Translations under genes and position numbers: made by a program | The notes under the pieces: model-generated | Databases searched by the model: none | Seen by the model: the letters and a program-made list of their open reading frames with translations, nothing else | Told to the model about the DNA's origin: nothing | Part shown: positions 34,271-45,844 of the stretch, one piece after another | Position numbering within the stretch: the stretch's first letter is position 1 | Layout of the letters: the number at the start of each line of letters is the position of its first letter | Assembly: GCF_020360975.1 (NCBI RefSeq) | Contig: NW_025408687.1 | Coordinates: 558,001 to 622,000 of the forward strand | DNA from: Hirsutella rhossiliensis | Taxonomy: Eukaryota; Ascomycota; Sordariomycetes; Hypocreales; Ophiocordycipitaceae | Length of the DNA: 64,000 nt | Reading direction: 5' to 3'

Positions 34271-36796
34271 GGTCGGGGGGCTGTCGTCGTCGTCGTCGTC
34301 GTCGTAATGCCCTGTTTAATAACCGTGGGGGGGGGGGGTTGAGTCTGGTTGGATTAGTCCGGGGGGCCGTCGAAATTGAGACGAGACTTAGGCGCTTGGC
34401 CATGTCTGCGTCGTGTGGCTTGGAGTTGCTGGGACTTTTCGTTGCTCCGCCACTGCCAGAATGTGTTTTCCTCTTTCTGTCTTTTTGCATTCATGCGTCA
34501 GCCAGTTGTCACTTGAATACATGAACGTGTCCATGACTTTGCTTAGATGGAAGCCCCCACTGCCGCGAGCTTTGCTCCAACTGTCGTGAGCTCTGCAAAC
34601 CGGACGAACGAGGCGCACGGCACATGCAGGTCCACACGAGGCCCTCTTCTGGATTCTATAAATGCTCCATTGGAAACAGGGCGGGCCGGACTAGCACGTT
34701 AGAGAATCCGCACACCGCAGCAATGCCTTGATTGACGACCGGGGTCTTGGTTATGCGACGAACTCACCCACCGCGGCAAGTGACGGCAAAGTGGCAAAGT
34801 AAAGGGAGAGCATGATCATTTTGAATGTATTGGCCCATTGGGCGCATACGTCCATGATCCATGTCCCGGCGCGAACGGGCGTCGTCGTCGTCGTCGTCGT
34901 CGTCGCCGGCGTCCCGGGTAGGAAAAACCATCATGGGGGACCATCACGGGGACCAAACAGGACACACTCCCAAAGGGGGCGTCATGCGACGAAATTAGGA
35001 AGTGTAACACGGGCAAACGAAATGTTTGATGGTTGGCCTCGCAAGGCGAGCCAACGCTGCAAGCCGCCCTGCCAGAAGAATAAGGTTGTCGCGGGGCTTG
35101 GGCTGGTTGGGGAGGGCTTCCGTCTTTACGTGTCGCCGGCTAAGCGCCGCCCTTTGCGGAGACGAGGCGCATGGCTGAGAATTGCCGCTTGACCGCAGGG
35201 GCCAACAAGGGGGGCAAAATGCATTCACCCGCAAGCGCGCGCGACTTTTTCTTCCTCTCTTTGGTCTCTTGGGCGCGGGTGTCTGGTATCTATAGTTGGT
35301 AGGACAGCCCATCACGACATGCAACTCCTCCCTCCCCACTAAAAGCCCCCTGGTCTGGCTCTGTGCCACGGCGACTGGAACGGGGACTGCACAGAGTGAA
35401 ATTGCATGTACAACACGGCCTTTTTATCACCGCCGCCGCGGCAGCACAGCATCTGTCCAGTCCCTGACGACGGGGCATGCGCCTCGCTCTAAAGATAAAC
35501 CCAAAGATAAACCTAAGATAAATCTCGGTTGTCGACGAAGCTACGGATAGACAAGCACCCTGTGAGGCTTGGCGGGTGTAGCTTTCTACGCGCATGCCGC
35601 AGCATCGGGGCATGATGAGAATGTACTAACATTTTGACACCCGCTGGACGAAGTAGTTTTGCAGGTATTAGCTGGCGCTGGATTCGCAGGGGAAATTGTG
35701 ACTTGCACCCCACGTCTGAATCCATCTCGCCCCGAGACAAGTACGTAAGAGGCCCTTTGCCATATGGACAGATGGAACCCCCCCTTCTCCTCCCCTTCTC
35801 CCCAAAAAAAAATGGCACGGAGAAAAGACGGCGACGAGGCAAAGGGGAGAGAGGAAAAGGCAAAAGTTCAAGCAAGTCCTGATGGCAGCTTTTGGCGCGC
35901 GCTCTCCGTAACAAAGCCCGCCACCAAAACGCCCACTCCTCGCTACGTACCGCAAGGGTGGGCGTGTGTGTCGGGTACCTGAGGTAAGGAGGGCCTGCCT
36001 GAGGTCAGGTATGCACCGAGGGTCAGGTTCCCTTCAATCCTGCAGCACCTGAGCATCAGGTACTGATGCTACCTAGACAACCAGACTCCCCGCACCTCTG
36101 CTATCTGCACTACCTTGTCCCAAAGTCGCTCCTCCCGCCAAACTACCCTATAGGTACCTAAGGGTCCCTGCCTCCCCGGCGCGCTCCCCCCCCTTACTTC
36201 CAACACTCTACCACTCACCACCACTACACCCAGCGATACCTAAACGTCTTACCACCGCAAATCCACCTCACTCGGTCGCCTGCCAACACGCCTGCCTTCT
36301 CTTCTCCCCACACGTTGACTCGTCGTCGTCTTTTCTGCATCATCCTTCTTCGCCGACAGCACATGTTCCAGGCCCGCATGCTATCCTGACCCCGTCGCCT
36401 TTTGCAGCATCTTTTCCCACTCGCCGACGACTTCATCAACCGCCGGCTCGTCTTCCTCCCATCGTCGTCGCCCTCCCCGCTGCCGTCGCCCTGACCGACC
36501 CCGACAGTCTCTCGTCCTCGGGCCCTCACGCGAGCAGACGGCCCCCTCGGTCCTCCCTCGGTCGTCCGGCGCGCATCCTCTCATCCTGCCCCGTCCAATC
36601 AATTAGCATCGACACCGCCGTCACCATCCACCATCCAAGCTCATGCCGAGCGCTGGAGCACCCCATCGTCCATTATCACCACCCCGCTGGCGCTGACGGC
36701 GTTGCCAACCGCGCTTGTTGACCCGCGTGTTTCGTCCTCGGGCGACGGAGAGGGCCAAGGCAGTGCCCACATCGTCACTCTGGACTCCCGACCGTG
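34271..36796. other. Long intergenic region upstream of LRG1
   Basis: No gene is recognised. It contains (GTC)n microsatellites at about 34284-34306 and 34878-34906, and a G10 run near 34328. A cluster of palindromic ACCTGAGG/CAGGT words lies at 35974-36070. Pyrimidine-rich, leader-like DNA runs from 36180 to 36790 just before the LRG1 start. Confidence 0.5.
35974..36070. promoter_or_regulatory. Cluster of palindromic ACCTGAGGT-type words upstream of LRG1
   Basis: Within about 100 bp occur GGTACCTGAGGTA, CCTGAGGTCAGG, GGTCAGGTT and CACCTGAGCATCAGGTAC. The clustering about 0.7-0.8 kb upstream of the LRG1 start suggests a binding-site array or a small repeat. Function unknown. Confidence 0.3.
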
Positions 36797-39700
36797 ATGG
36801 CCTCGGACCGCGATCACGGAACCTCGGGCGACCGCCCCCGTGGCGACCTCCCCGGCGACCGCGCGGCTGCCTTCGAGTCCACCAACCCGGGGGACAGAAA
36901 CTGGTCCAACGGCGGCCAGAGGACGCCAGAGAGCCTGCGTGGACTCAAGCTGACCAGCGCGGGCCTCCCCACAGGATGGACCGACGAAACGTCGCCCCGC
37001 AAGAGCGAAGAGAGAAATCGATCACGACAGAGAAACGGACGTGCCGCCAGCGGCCAGACGCGCATCTGCAACAAGTGCGGCGAGCCCCTCACCGGCCAGT
37101 TTGTGCGAGCCCTGGACGGCACGTTTCACCTGGATTGCTTCAAGTGTCGGGTGAGTCTTTCTCGTCCGCCTCTTGCTCCGTGAATCTGCTGCTGACGCGC
37201 CGTGCAGGACTGCGGCCAGATTGTGGCATCCAAGTTCTTCCCGGCCGATGATGAAAACGGGCAGGGCCAGTACCCGCTGTGCGAAACCGACTACTTCCGA
37301 CGACTGGGCCTGATATGCCATCAATGCGGCGGCGCCCTCCGCGGCTCCTACATCACCGCCCTCGATCGCAAGTACCACGTCGACCACTTCACCTGCTCGC
37401 TCTGCACCACCGTCTTCGGGGCCCAGGACAGCTACTACGAGCACGACGGCAACGTCTATTGCCACTACCACTACTCGACCCAACACGCCCAGAGGTGCAA
37501 CGGCTGCCAGACGGCCATCCTCAAGCAGTTTGTCGAGATTTACCGGAATGGCCAGAACCAGCACTGGCATCCCGAGTGTTACATGATACACAAATTCTGG
37601 AATGTGCGGTTGGCCCAACCAACAGGGACGCCGCCGGCCGCTTCCGAGTCCGACCCTCCGGCCAACAAAGACCTGATCCGCCAAGACGAGGAGCGCATGG
37701 AGGAAAAGGTGTACCGCATATGGAGCGTCCTCTCGACCTTTGAGGAGTCGTCTGCGGCGTGCATCTCCGACATGCTTCTACACGTCAGCAATGGTTCGTA
37801 CGTCGACGGCGTCCTCGTCGCCAAGCGTTTCATCTGGCACGTCGAGGTGCTGTTCAAGTCGGCAGACAGGCTCGACGCCATGATGCTCAGCCGCAGCAGC
37901 AAAGGTGAGTAAGCTCTCTGCGAGCCCGCGGTGCACACCGAGCCCCGTCCGTCGAGAAATCGGCACGCTGACCAGAGGTCATTCCTGCCTTCAGGCATGT
38001 CCTACGGCCGAGAGGCTAAGCTTCTCTGTAAAAAAATCGTGGCCTTTTTCTCCTTGCTGTCCAAAACCCAGGACACCAGCATCCGAAAGCTGGGCGTCAC
38101 TCAAGAGCTGCTGTCCCTCGTCACCGGTCTGGCTCACTACCTGAAGCTTCTGATACGCATCTGCCTTCAGGGCTCACTTCGCCTGGAGCGCGAGGCGGGG
38201 AACAGCGATGGCATCAACCAACTCCTCAACGATCTCGCCGATTTCGAGACGTACAAGACGGACGAGAACATGCTGCAACTGGCCATGGGCAGCTCGCGTC
38301 TATCGGCCAAGGACTCAGACCATTGCGTCGTCTGCAGTCGATCTGTTGAGGACGAGTGTGCCAAGTGTGGAGATACGAGGTGGCACCTGGCGTGCCTCAA
38401 ATGCGCCCGATGCGCCCGCGAACTGGGGCGGTCTTTGCGAGAGGCGCGCTTGAAGGTTTTTGACCGCAAAGTATACTGCATGGGCTGCGCCTCTGCCAGC
38501 GCGGACGGGTCGCCACCTTTCGAGCACATCACAAAGTTGCAGCAGTACGTCTTTCTCCTCAAGGTTGCACTGGCGCGACTCCTCGATATCCTGCGAAGCA
38601 ACGGCGCTCTGCCCCGTGGCGCAGAAGACGCCAAGGGCGGCGAGCTCGGCGGAGACAAGGCCAGGCTCGGAGCCGGCCCTCCATTCTTAAATTCAGAGTC
38701 GAGGTCCAAGTCGTACGCGGGCGGGGGCGACAAGGAGCATCACCGCGAGTCAACATACGAAAACACTCTCAACGAGGTCAGGAGACTGCGCAGCACACGA
38801 CTCGATCGACACCTATCGTCGAGCGTCAAGCAAGCTCGAACATCTCGTGTTATGAACGCAGACGGTCAAGGCCCGCGGCCCGGCTCAGTTGACGAGGAGG
38901 AAGGGGGCCCCGAGGCACAGGGGTCAACAGATCTCATGTTTGCGCAGAACGACGCCATCACGCTGGACGACATCCCCCGGATCGTTGCCGTCGAGCAGTC
39001 GCGCGAGAAGCAGCAGCAGCAGCGCGACCGCAACGCTCGTCCGGATCCCTTCCGGTCACCCGTTGCCGACCCTAACCGGTCACCCACCCGCAACCGGGCG
39101 CAGTCGGTCAGCAGAGACCACGATGTCCGGGGGTCCGACCCTCTGCCCACCCGGGTGGTCCGAAAATTCTTCTCGGAGCTCTCTGGGCTAGAATTTTTCA
39201 ACGTGCGACATCTGGCGGTCTTGACCATGCAGCCCATGATCGAGCAGGAGTTTACTCTCGACGACCTCCTTGGCTTCATCGAGTCGAGAAAGCAGCCGAC
39301 GTTTTGGAAGAACCTCGGCAAGGCGTTCAAGAACGACAAGAACAGAAGCGTCAAGAAAAAGGGCGTCTTTGGGGTGCCGCTGGAAGTCATCATTGATCGT
39401 GATGGGGCGGACTCGACAGATGGCGTCGGCCCGGGCACGCTCCGCATCCCGGCCATTATTGACGACATCATCTCGTCGATGCGCAAGATGGACCTCTCGG
39501 TCGAGGGAGTGTTTCGCAAAAACGGCAACATCAAGAAGCAGCAGGAACTCGTGGACAAGATCAACGCCGAGGGATGCGACGTGGTCAACTTTATGGAGCA
39601 GCCTGTGGTGCAGCTGGCGGCGCTTCTGAAGCGATACCTGCGAGACCTCCCGGACCCGCTGATGACGCACAAGCTGTACAAGCTCTGGATCAGTGCGGCC

Positions 39701-40498
39701 AAGATATCGGACCCGGAAAGGAGAAAGCAGTGCCTGCACATGACGTGCTGCCTGCTGCCCAAGTGCCACCGCGACTGCCTAGAAATCTTGTTCACCTTTT
39801 TGAAATGGGCCGGGTCGTTCCACCAGCTCGACGAGGACGTCGGATCCAAGATGGACATTCGGAACTTGGCAACAGTCATTGCCCCGAATATCCTGACGAA
39901 TCCCAACAAGGCTCTCACGTTGGACAGTGAGGCCATATTCGTCATTGACGCCGTCGAGACTCTCATCAACAATATTGAGGAAATGTGCCAGGTATGTACT
40001 CACCCACTTTCCCTCTCTATTTCTCTTGCACTCTTACGGAGAGCGGCATATTGACAGACCATCAAGGTTCCGGACGAGCTCCTCACGCTCTTGAACGATC
40101 CGTACCTGTTTAGCAACCCGGGCGAGATCACGACCAAGGAGATCCTCAAGCGCTTCCAAGATCGACGAGGGCAAGTACCTGTCGCCGAGGTTAGCGAGGT
40201 CTTTAACCGGCTGGACACGTCGACGCGCTCTCCGCCGCGACGGGTCGAGACGGACCCAGCCGTCTTGCAGGGCGAGCGGACGGTCCGGCCAGTGCAGGAT
40301 CAAGGCGGTTTTTCCGGACCGGAGACGTCGCCGCAAAAGTGGACCGGGGGCGGCGATCATCCTTCCCCGTATAACCACGGCCGCTTCAACCGCTCCGACA
40401 GCCAACTCGAGAGCTCCGAGCACAGCCAGCGCGGAGAATGGCGAAACTCGGCGTGGGGCCGCCGTGGCGGCGGTGTCGGCGTCGGCGGCAACTTGTGA
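36797..40498 (+). CDS. LRG1: LIM-domain Rho GTPase-activating protein (Lrg1-like)
   Basis: Exons are 36797-37150, 37208-37904, 37995-39991 and 40058-40498, giving 1162 aa. LIM1 (about 91-150: CNKCGEPLTG, HLDCFKCRDC), LIM2 (about 155-210: CHQCGGALRG, HFTCSLC) and a third zinc finger (about 216-250: CNGCQTAI, HWHPEC) are consecutive. Another LIM lies at about 460-520 (HCVVCSRS, HLACLKCARC). A disordered Arg/Ser-rich linker leads to a RhoGAP domain (about 808-1000) with arginine finger Arg858 in EGVFRKNGN and the FMEQPVVQLAALLKRYLRDL helix. This matches yeast Lrg1 (about 1017 aa), a GAP for Rho1 that restrains beta-1,3-glucan synthesis and polarity at sites of growth. The Gly-rich tail ends GGGVGVGGNL. 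The gene converges with ERG26. Confidence 0.95.
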
Positions 40499-41564
40499 CC
40501 GGGTCAGCCTTTGTGACCTTGGGGAAGCAGGTCCAGATGCCGGCTCCATCTTGGCATGGATTCTTCCCCGCAGAAGACATGGTTTCGGTGTAGTCATATG
40601 CATTATCCATGGCGTTTTCATTTTTTCCCTTTTCGATTCCCCCGTCACCCGGAGGCGACAAACATCCGCTAAAAAAAGGAGAGGAGCTAGACCTCATCAA
40701 TAACGCCCGTCATGACGGAACTTGTGTACTTTTTCCTTTATCTCGGCCAGGCTCAGATCTTGCTGTTGCCTTCCTCCTCTTTCCCCCGTCTTGTTCGATT
40801 CCTTACGCGGCATAAGACTCGCAGTCTGCCTCTTTGTGTCTCCTTTTGGCCTGTTACCACACCACATTTTACGTTCACTTCTCCACCCCAGCTTTGTGCC
40901 AAAGACTGCCTCAAGACTTGCTGAGGGGGCTGGTTGACAGGGCATACCCTGTGGATGACGAGAAAGAGGGCCCATGGAGGAAAAAGGTTTTTGTTATACC
41001 TTTTCCGTTGGATGGAGTATTGACCGGGTGCTTGCCGGGCCGGGCCTAGCCTTTTCGTTCTCTCGTGGAGATTGCCAGCCAGATGTGCTTCGAGTCATGG
41101 AGTGTGTTGCTTGGCCACCGCTTGCTTTTCTCTTTTTCCTTACCACCCCCCGAGTTGATGGAGCATGTCTGAAGAAAGATTAGAGGAAGACGAAGAGAAA
41201 CAGATGAGGGAGAGCCAGATGGCGGCATCGAGATGGCCAAGGGGCTGGAAGAGGAGAGCTGTGGTTAGAAGCGGCCATAGAGAGGAGTTGTGTGAGAGCG
41301 TGAAGAGAGAGATGGTGAGTAGTAAATTCCCGATGCAACGAGGCTTCTAAGCAATGTCATGGCAGACGGTGGACACGACAGTGACGAGTTCAAGCGTAGT
41401 CGGCTGTGCTATGGTACATTTTCTGTTTGCCGCGTAGGGCAACAAAGGGCTTCCATCTCTGTCTCGGGTATTAATTAGTTTACAGGCTAGTAGACGTCTG
41501 GCACGAATCGAGGTCCCTTGAGTCGAAACACGGAGGTGTGCTCCCCTCCTCATAACTCGTCCTC
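40499..41564. other. Intergenic between convergent LRG1 and ERG26
   Basis: Shared 3' flanks. No gene is recognised. Confidence 0.5.
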
Positions 41565-42843
41565 CTACTGTGCCTTGACAGCCGGTGCCGGCGCCGGGTC
41601 TCTCTTCTCCTGCTCGAGGAACCAGCCGACGCCCCTCGCGACGCCCTCTGGGAGGGACCACAGCGGCTCGTAGCGCAGGACCGTCTTGGCCTTTGTGATG
41701 TTGTAGTAACGCGTCATGGTGGAGATGACGGCGCGCTGGCGGGTAAAAGTCGGGGGCCTGCCGACGATGGAGGAAAAGACCTCGCTGAGGAAGCCAAGGG
41801 CGACGCCGAGGGTGCGCGAGAGGCGCCAGACGGCGTCGGTGCCGGCGTCGTGGCCGGCGGCACGCCAGACGGCGCGGGCAAAGTCCCAGAAGTAGCAGGG
41901 GGAGTCGTTTGTGACGAAAAAGGCCTCGCCGTCGACGCGCTCGTGGTCGAGGGGCGCCGAGACGGAGGAGGCGGCGGCGGTGGCGAGCAGGGCGTGGGCG
42001 GCGAGGAGGTGGGCGTGGGCGACGTTGCCGACGTAGGTGAAGTCGAAGATGTTGAGGTTGTCGCCGAGCTGGACGTTTGTGCGACGGGCGCGTTGGGCGC
42101 GCAGCAGGCCGGCGAGGGTCTGGACGTCGCCCTCGCCGAAGATGCCGGCGGGGCGGAGGGAGGTGGTGAGCAGGTTGGAGGGGGACTGGCGGTTTGCCTC
42201 GAGGACGATTTCCTCTGCGGCGGCCTAGACGTTTGTTGTTAGAGACCGTGGCAGGTTTCGCTTTTTGGATAGAGGAGGGGGGGGGGGCGGAGTTGGGCAC
42301 CTTTGACTCGGAGTAGTACTCGTGCTGCAGCTCGCCACGAATGACAGGCCAGCGCTCATCGGCATTGAGCAGGTCAGAGCGATTATCGCTGATGACGCTG
42401 GCAGAGCTGGTGTAGACGAGGGCCTTTACGGCGGCGGCGGGCTGCTGGCAGGCGTCGACGACGGCGCGGGTGCCGTCGACGTTGACGCGGCGGTACAGGT
42501 CGCGGGCGACGGCGCTCTCGCCGCTGGCGACGGGGCTGGCGGTGTGGACGACGACGTCGGGGCGCAGGCGGGCGACGAGGGCGGCGAGGGCGGGGGCGTC
42601 GGCGATGTCGCACTCGTGGTAGGCGGCGCCGGGGACGCGGTTGCGGTCGCAGCGGAGGTCGATGGAGGTGACGGCCGTGGCGGACCAGGAGAAGGCCTTT
42701 CCACTGCTGCTGCTGCTGCTTCGGTTCAGCGCCTGGGCGACTATGTGGTGGCCGAGGAAGCCGTTGCCGCCGATGACGACGACGTGGCCCAGGCGCCGGG
42801 GCGGCGGCGAGGATTGGGCCTCGTTGCTGCTGGGGGCCGCCAT
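41565..42843 (-). CDS. ERG26: Sterol-4-alpha-carboxylate 3-dehydrogenase (decarboxylating), Erg26-like
   Basis: Exons are 42843-42301 and 42224-41565 (76-bp intron), giving 400 aa. The ATG at 42843 is used because the open frame upstream contains no other ATG. The extended SDR (3-beta-HSD) fold is clear: NAD-binding VVIGGNGFLGHHIV (about 24-37), strand VVVHTASPVASG, catalytic Ser in YTSSASVISD, and Tyr-x-x-x-Lys in EYYSESK at the exon junction. RPAGIFGEGD and FDFTYVGNVAHAHLL follow. Erg26 oxidises and decarboxylates 4-carboxysterols in the ER C4-demethylation complex with Erg25 and Erg27, in ergosterol synthesis. It shares a 790-bp divergent promoter region with the unknown gene at 43634. Ser- and Ala-rich inserts make it somewhat longer than the yeast protein. 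Confidence 0.93.
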
Positions 42844-43633
42844 TGCGGTTGCGCGGGTGCGCCGCACGGGGGGGAGGTTCGTAGGCGGGCGGTGGGCGAG
42901 ACGGGGAATGGGTGTCTGCGTGCGCGTGAATTGGCCGGGTGGGATTCAGGGCTCGACGCGTGTGAGAGGAAGACGGGGATAGGGGACGAGGCGATTGGCG
43001 ATGCGGTATTTGCGGGCTGCCCACCGTAGCGGGCGGTAATTACCTGAAATTTTGAGTTAGAGCACACCACCAGTCAAGTCAGGTACATCCTTTCGTGCCG
43101 GGCACAGAGTTCGGCATATTCGGCCCCAGCAGAGACCACTGCGGGGAAAAGGAATGCACGTATAAATCTACGGCGCGGTGATTTAATCTTGTTTAACGGA
43201 GACTTGGTCGTCGTCGGCCATGGTGAAGACATTATTCGGCGTCCTGCACCGTCTCGTCTCACTAAGTCTCACTGACGAGGCGCCTCTGTCCGCTACCGTA
43301 ACGCACAGATACTTAGGTAATAAGCTCGAGGTACTGCACATACTTGGAAATAGGTGCTCTCCAGGCCCATGTCACATGATGACCAACAACAGCTCCTCGA
43401 GTCCTCACCAGGGCCGTCGACGTCCTCCATCTTCATAGACTCCTCTGCGCTGGCCGAGCTTCCTCTCTCCACCCCTCTTTTCTTGGATATACTCGCCGTC
43501 ACACGAACAAGCCCCTTTCCATCTCATCTCGACTCGGCTCGCTTCCTTGCTGCTTCCTCCACGCCGCTCTCTCCCCACCCGCGGTCGCCATGAACCAGCC
43601 CCTCCCCCGACCACCAGTGCGTCTTGTCTTGGA
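42844..43633. other. Divergent promoter region, ERG26 / unknown gene
   Basis: No gene is present. It serves ERG26 (minus) and the gene starting at 43634 (plus). Confidence 0.5.
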
Positions 43634-45133
43634 ATGGCCGGCCAGTCCCCGCGGCACGTCGAGATCCTCGTCCACGTAGCCGCGCCCAGCACCGCCGCCG
43701 ATGATGGCCGCTACCGTGGCCTCGCGCGCGCCTACCTCGCCTTTGAGCCCGCCGCTCGCACCGCGCTGCCAGCGGCGCCAGACGATCCCTCTTCGTCCGC
43801 TCGGCTCCGGCAGAGCTCCGACGGGCCAGGTGCGCTGGGCGATCCTCCGCAGACGCGGTCTCGGGGGGCGCCGCCCGCTTTTTCGTCCGCTCCGGAGCAA
43901 CATGGCGTCTTTTGCGCCCCCGAGTCGCAGGACCTCAGCTTTCAAAGCGCCTGGGACAACCGCTCCTCGCCGCGTCTCCGGCCCCTCGTGCGTCCGGGAC
44001 CGCCTCCAACCTCCGCAGCGCGCGCGCCTCTCTCCTCCCAGGGCGACGACGGCCGGGCCCCCTCGCCGTCACCGTTCCGCGCTCCCGCCAGTCAGATCAG
44101 CGACTCGTATCCCCTGCCTGACGCGGGCGTCTTCACTGTCACGCCCACGCGGATCCTCCAGCGCTACCTGAGCAACAATAACGCCCGCGGCTCCACGGGC
44201 ACGCCGACATCGGCTGCGTCGTCGCCGCCGTCTCAAGCACTGGGCCCCGACGCTGACGTCATCGACGTCCCCTCGTCTCTGCCGGTTCCGAGCCGCCAGT
44301 ACGAGCCGCCGCCGCCGCCCAAAGCTCCGTCGCAGCAGCAGCATGGCTCGCCCGCCGGGCATGTCATCCCCGTGACGCCCCTCGCCCTTCCCGCGCTGCC
44401 GCCGCGGAGCAAACGCACCGCCGAGGAGCTGGCTACCTCGGCCTTGTTGGACCTGACGCACATCTCGAGCAGCTTCGTCAGCCACCAGTCCGCCTCATCC
44501 CCGTCCAGGGCAGAGTCGGAGCCGCCGCCGCTACCGCCGTGCAAGAAGCCCAAGGTGACGGAGGATGGAGGAGGCGACTCCCTGGTCTTGGTGCGCAGCA
44601 CCAGCGATGCCGGGCCGATCATGGCAATGGCCAACTGCGCAGCCGCAGCCGCCGCCGACGACGACGACGCGCTGGAAATTAGACCGCCCTCGCCCCCCGC
44701 CGACACTGCGCACATCGACCCCACGACCCTCGTCTCGGACAAGCTGGCCAAGCTGGCGCGCGACCTGGCGTCGCGCTACCGCCCAGAGCCCCCGCGCCGC
44801 GCCCTCGAACCCCTCGAGCGCGGCTACTGGCTGCTCGACTGCTCGGGCTGGCCGCCGCAGACGTGCCGCGAAACGTGGGTCTTCCTGACAAACTACCTGC
44901 GCAGCGGCCTCGCCGGCTGGGGTGTCTGGTGCCGCCGCGGCAGCCCCGCGTCTCAGCAGCAACAGCGGCACGCCTGGATCCGCCTCTACTGCTGGGCCTG
45001 CGTCGCCAAGCATACTTACCTCTTGCTGTATCTTGCCAGCGGCAGGCACGTCAAGGCCACAGGCGCCGCGTGGTACGGCGCCGACGGGCTGGTTGCCCTC
45101 GAGGTGGCGCCTTCGGGGGGGAGGCGCCCCTGA
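43634..45133 (+). CDS. Protein of unknown function with a disordered N-terminus and a Trp/Tyr-rich C-terminal domain
   Basis: A single exon of 499 aa begins at the ATG at 43634. Codons upstream remain open but lack an ATG. The N-terminus reads HVEILVHVAAPS and RYRGLARAYLAFEP, as in a short folded motif. Residues about 50-370 are Pro/Ser/Ala-rich and probably disordered, with a small conserved-looking patch VFTVTPTRILQRYL. The C-terminal 115 residues look globular: LAKLARDLASRYRPEP, RGYWLLDCSGWPPQ, TWVFLTNYLRSGLAGWGVWC, WIRLYCWACVAKHTYLLLYL and ATGAAWYGADGLVALEV. No family is recognised. No signal peptide or clear membrane segment is present. It is divergent from ERG26 and convergent with the HMG-box gene. 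Confidence 0.75.
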   Translation: MAGQSPRHVEILVHVAAPSTAADDGRYRGLARAYLAFEPAARTALPAAPDDPSSSARLRQSSDGPGALGDPPQTRSRGAPPAFSSAPEQHGVFCAPESQDLSFQSAWDNRSSPRLRPLVRPGPPPTSAARAPLSSQGDDGRAPSPSPFRAPASQISDSYPLPDAGVFTVTPTRILQRYLSNNNARGSTGTPTSAASSPPSQALGPDADVIDVPSSLPVPSRQYEPPPPPKAPSQQQHGSPAGHVIPVTPLALPALPPRSKRTAEELATSALLDLTHISSSFVSHQSASSPSRAESEPPPLPPCKKPKVTEDGGGDSLVLVRSTSDAGPIMAMANCAAAAAADDDDALEIRPPSPPADTAHIDPTTLVSDKLAKLARDLASRYRPEPPRRALEPLERGYWLLDCSGWPPQTCRETWVFLTNYLRSGLAGWGVWCRRGSPASQQQQRHAWIRLYCWACVAKHTYLLLYLASGRHVKATGAAWYGADGLVALEVAPSGGRRP

Positions 45134-45844
45134 CCCCTTGTGATTATGATATGCCGCGCCGACCTCTATATACATATATACCTCTTCGTGGCTATGCATA
45201 GTGCTTTGGCGTTTCTTGGCGGCGCTGCCGGAGGGAAGTCTTCATCTTGGATATCTGCTTGGGTGGTCCAATTTTGCATCTCTTAGAAACCCTCTTCGGG
45301 GCAGTCAGGGATATTGTATAATTGGGGGGCGTTTCCAACAGGACACGTCTCCGGAGCTGGGCTTTCCTTCATTGGCTTGACAAGGAAAGCCGAGCTCGGC
45401 TGATAATGAATGGCGGATGGAATGGGGAATAGAGACACAACCAAGATGCCAAGCAATGCCTCCGTGATTAATTCAGTAATCACACGACCGGGAAAAAAGA
45501 CTCCCAGATGTTCTCTTCACTGCCATTGACACGATCGTACACGGTCCGCCCGACGTGGAGAAACCCCCTTTCCGAGGTGTCCCGCCGGGAAGCAAAGAAG
45601 AGGAAAAGCAGCGACAAAGGAGACTGAACCTCTATATCGCACAGAACCCGTCAGAGCCGCCCCGCCGTGCTCCGTCGAACGTTGATTCTCATTTTCGGAG
45701 ACGGCAGCGGGACGAAAAAGCCAGCCAACTCACAAGCCCCGACGGCCCATCCCTCGCTCCGAGGCATCAATGGAGAAAGCCAAAGGCCAGCCGTCCGATT
45801 CTCCGCCGGCCCCGCCAAAGTCATGAACCGTGCGCCCCGTATGC
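45134..45844. other. Intergenic between convergent genes
   Basis: 3' flanks of the unknown gene and the HMG-box gene. Nothing else is recognised. Confidence 0.5.

Noticed and set aside
38866..39972. 368-codon minus-strand frame across LRG1
   Set aside because: Antisense to the LIM-RhoGAP coding sequence. No motif of its own.
42844..42867. Upstream start for ERG26 at 42867
   Set aside because: The codon is GTG. The ATG at 42843 fits the family.
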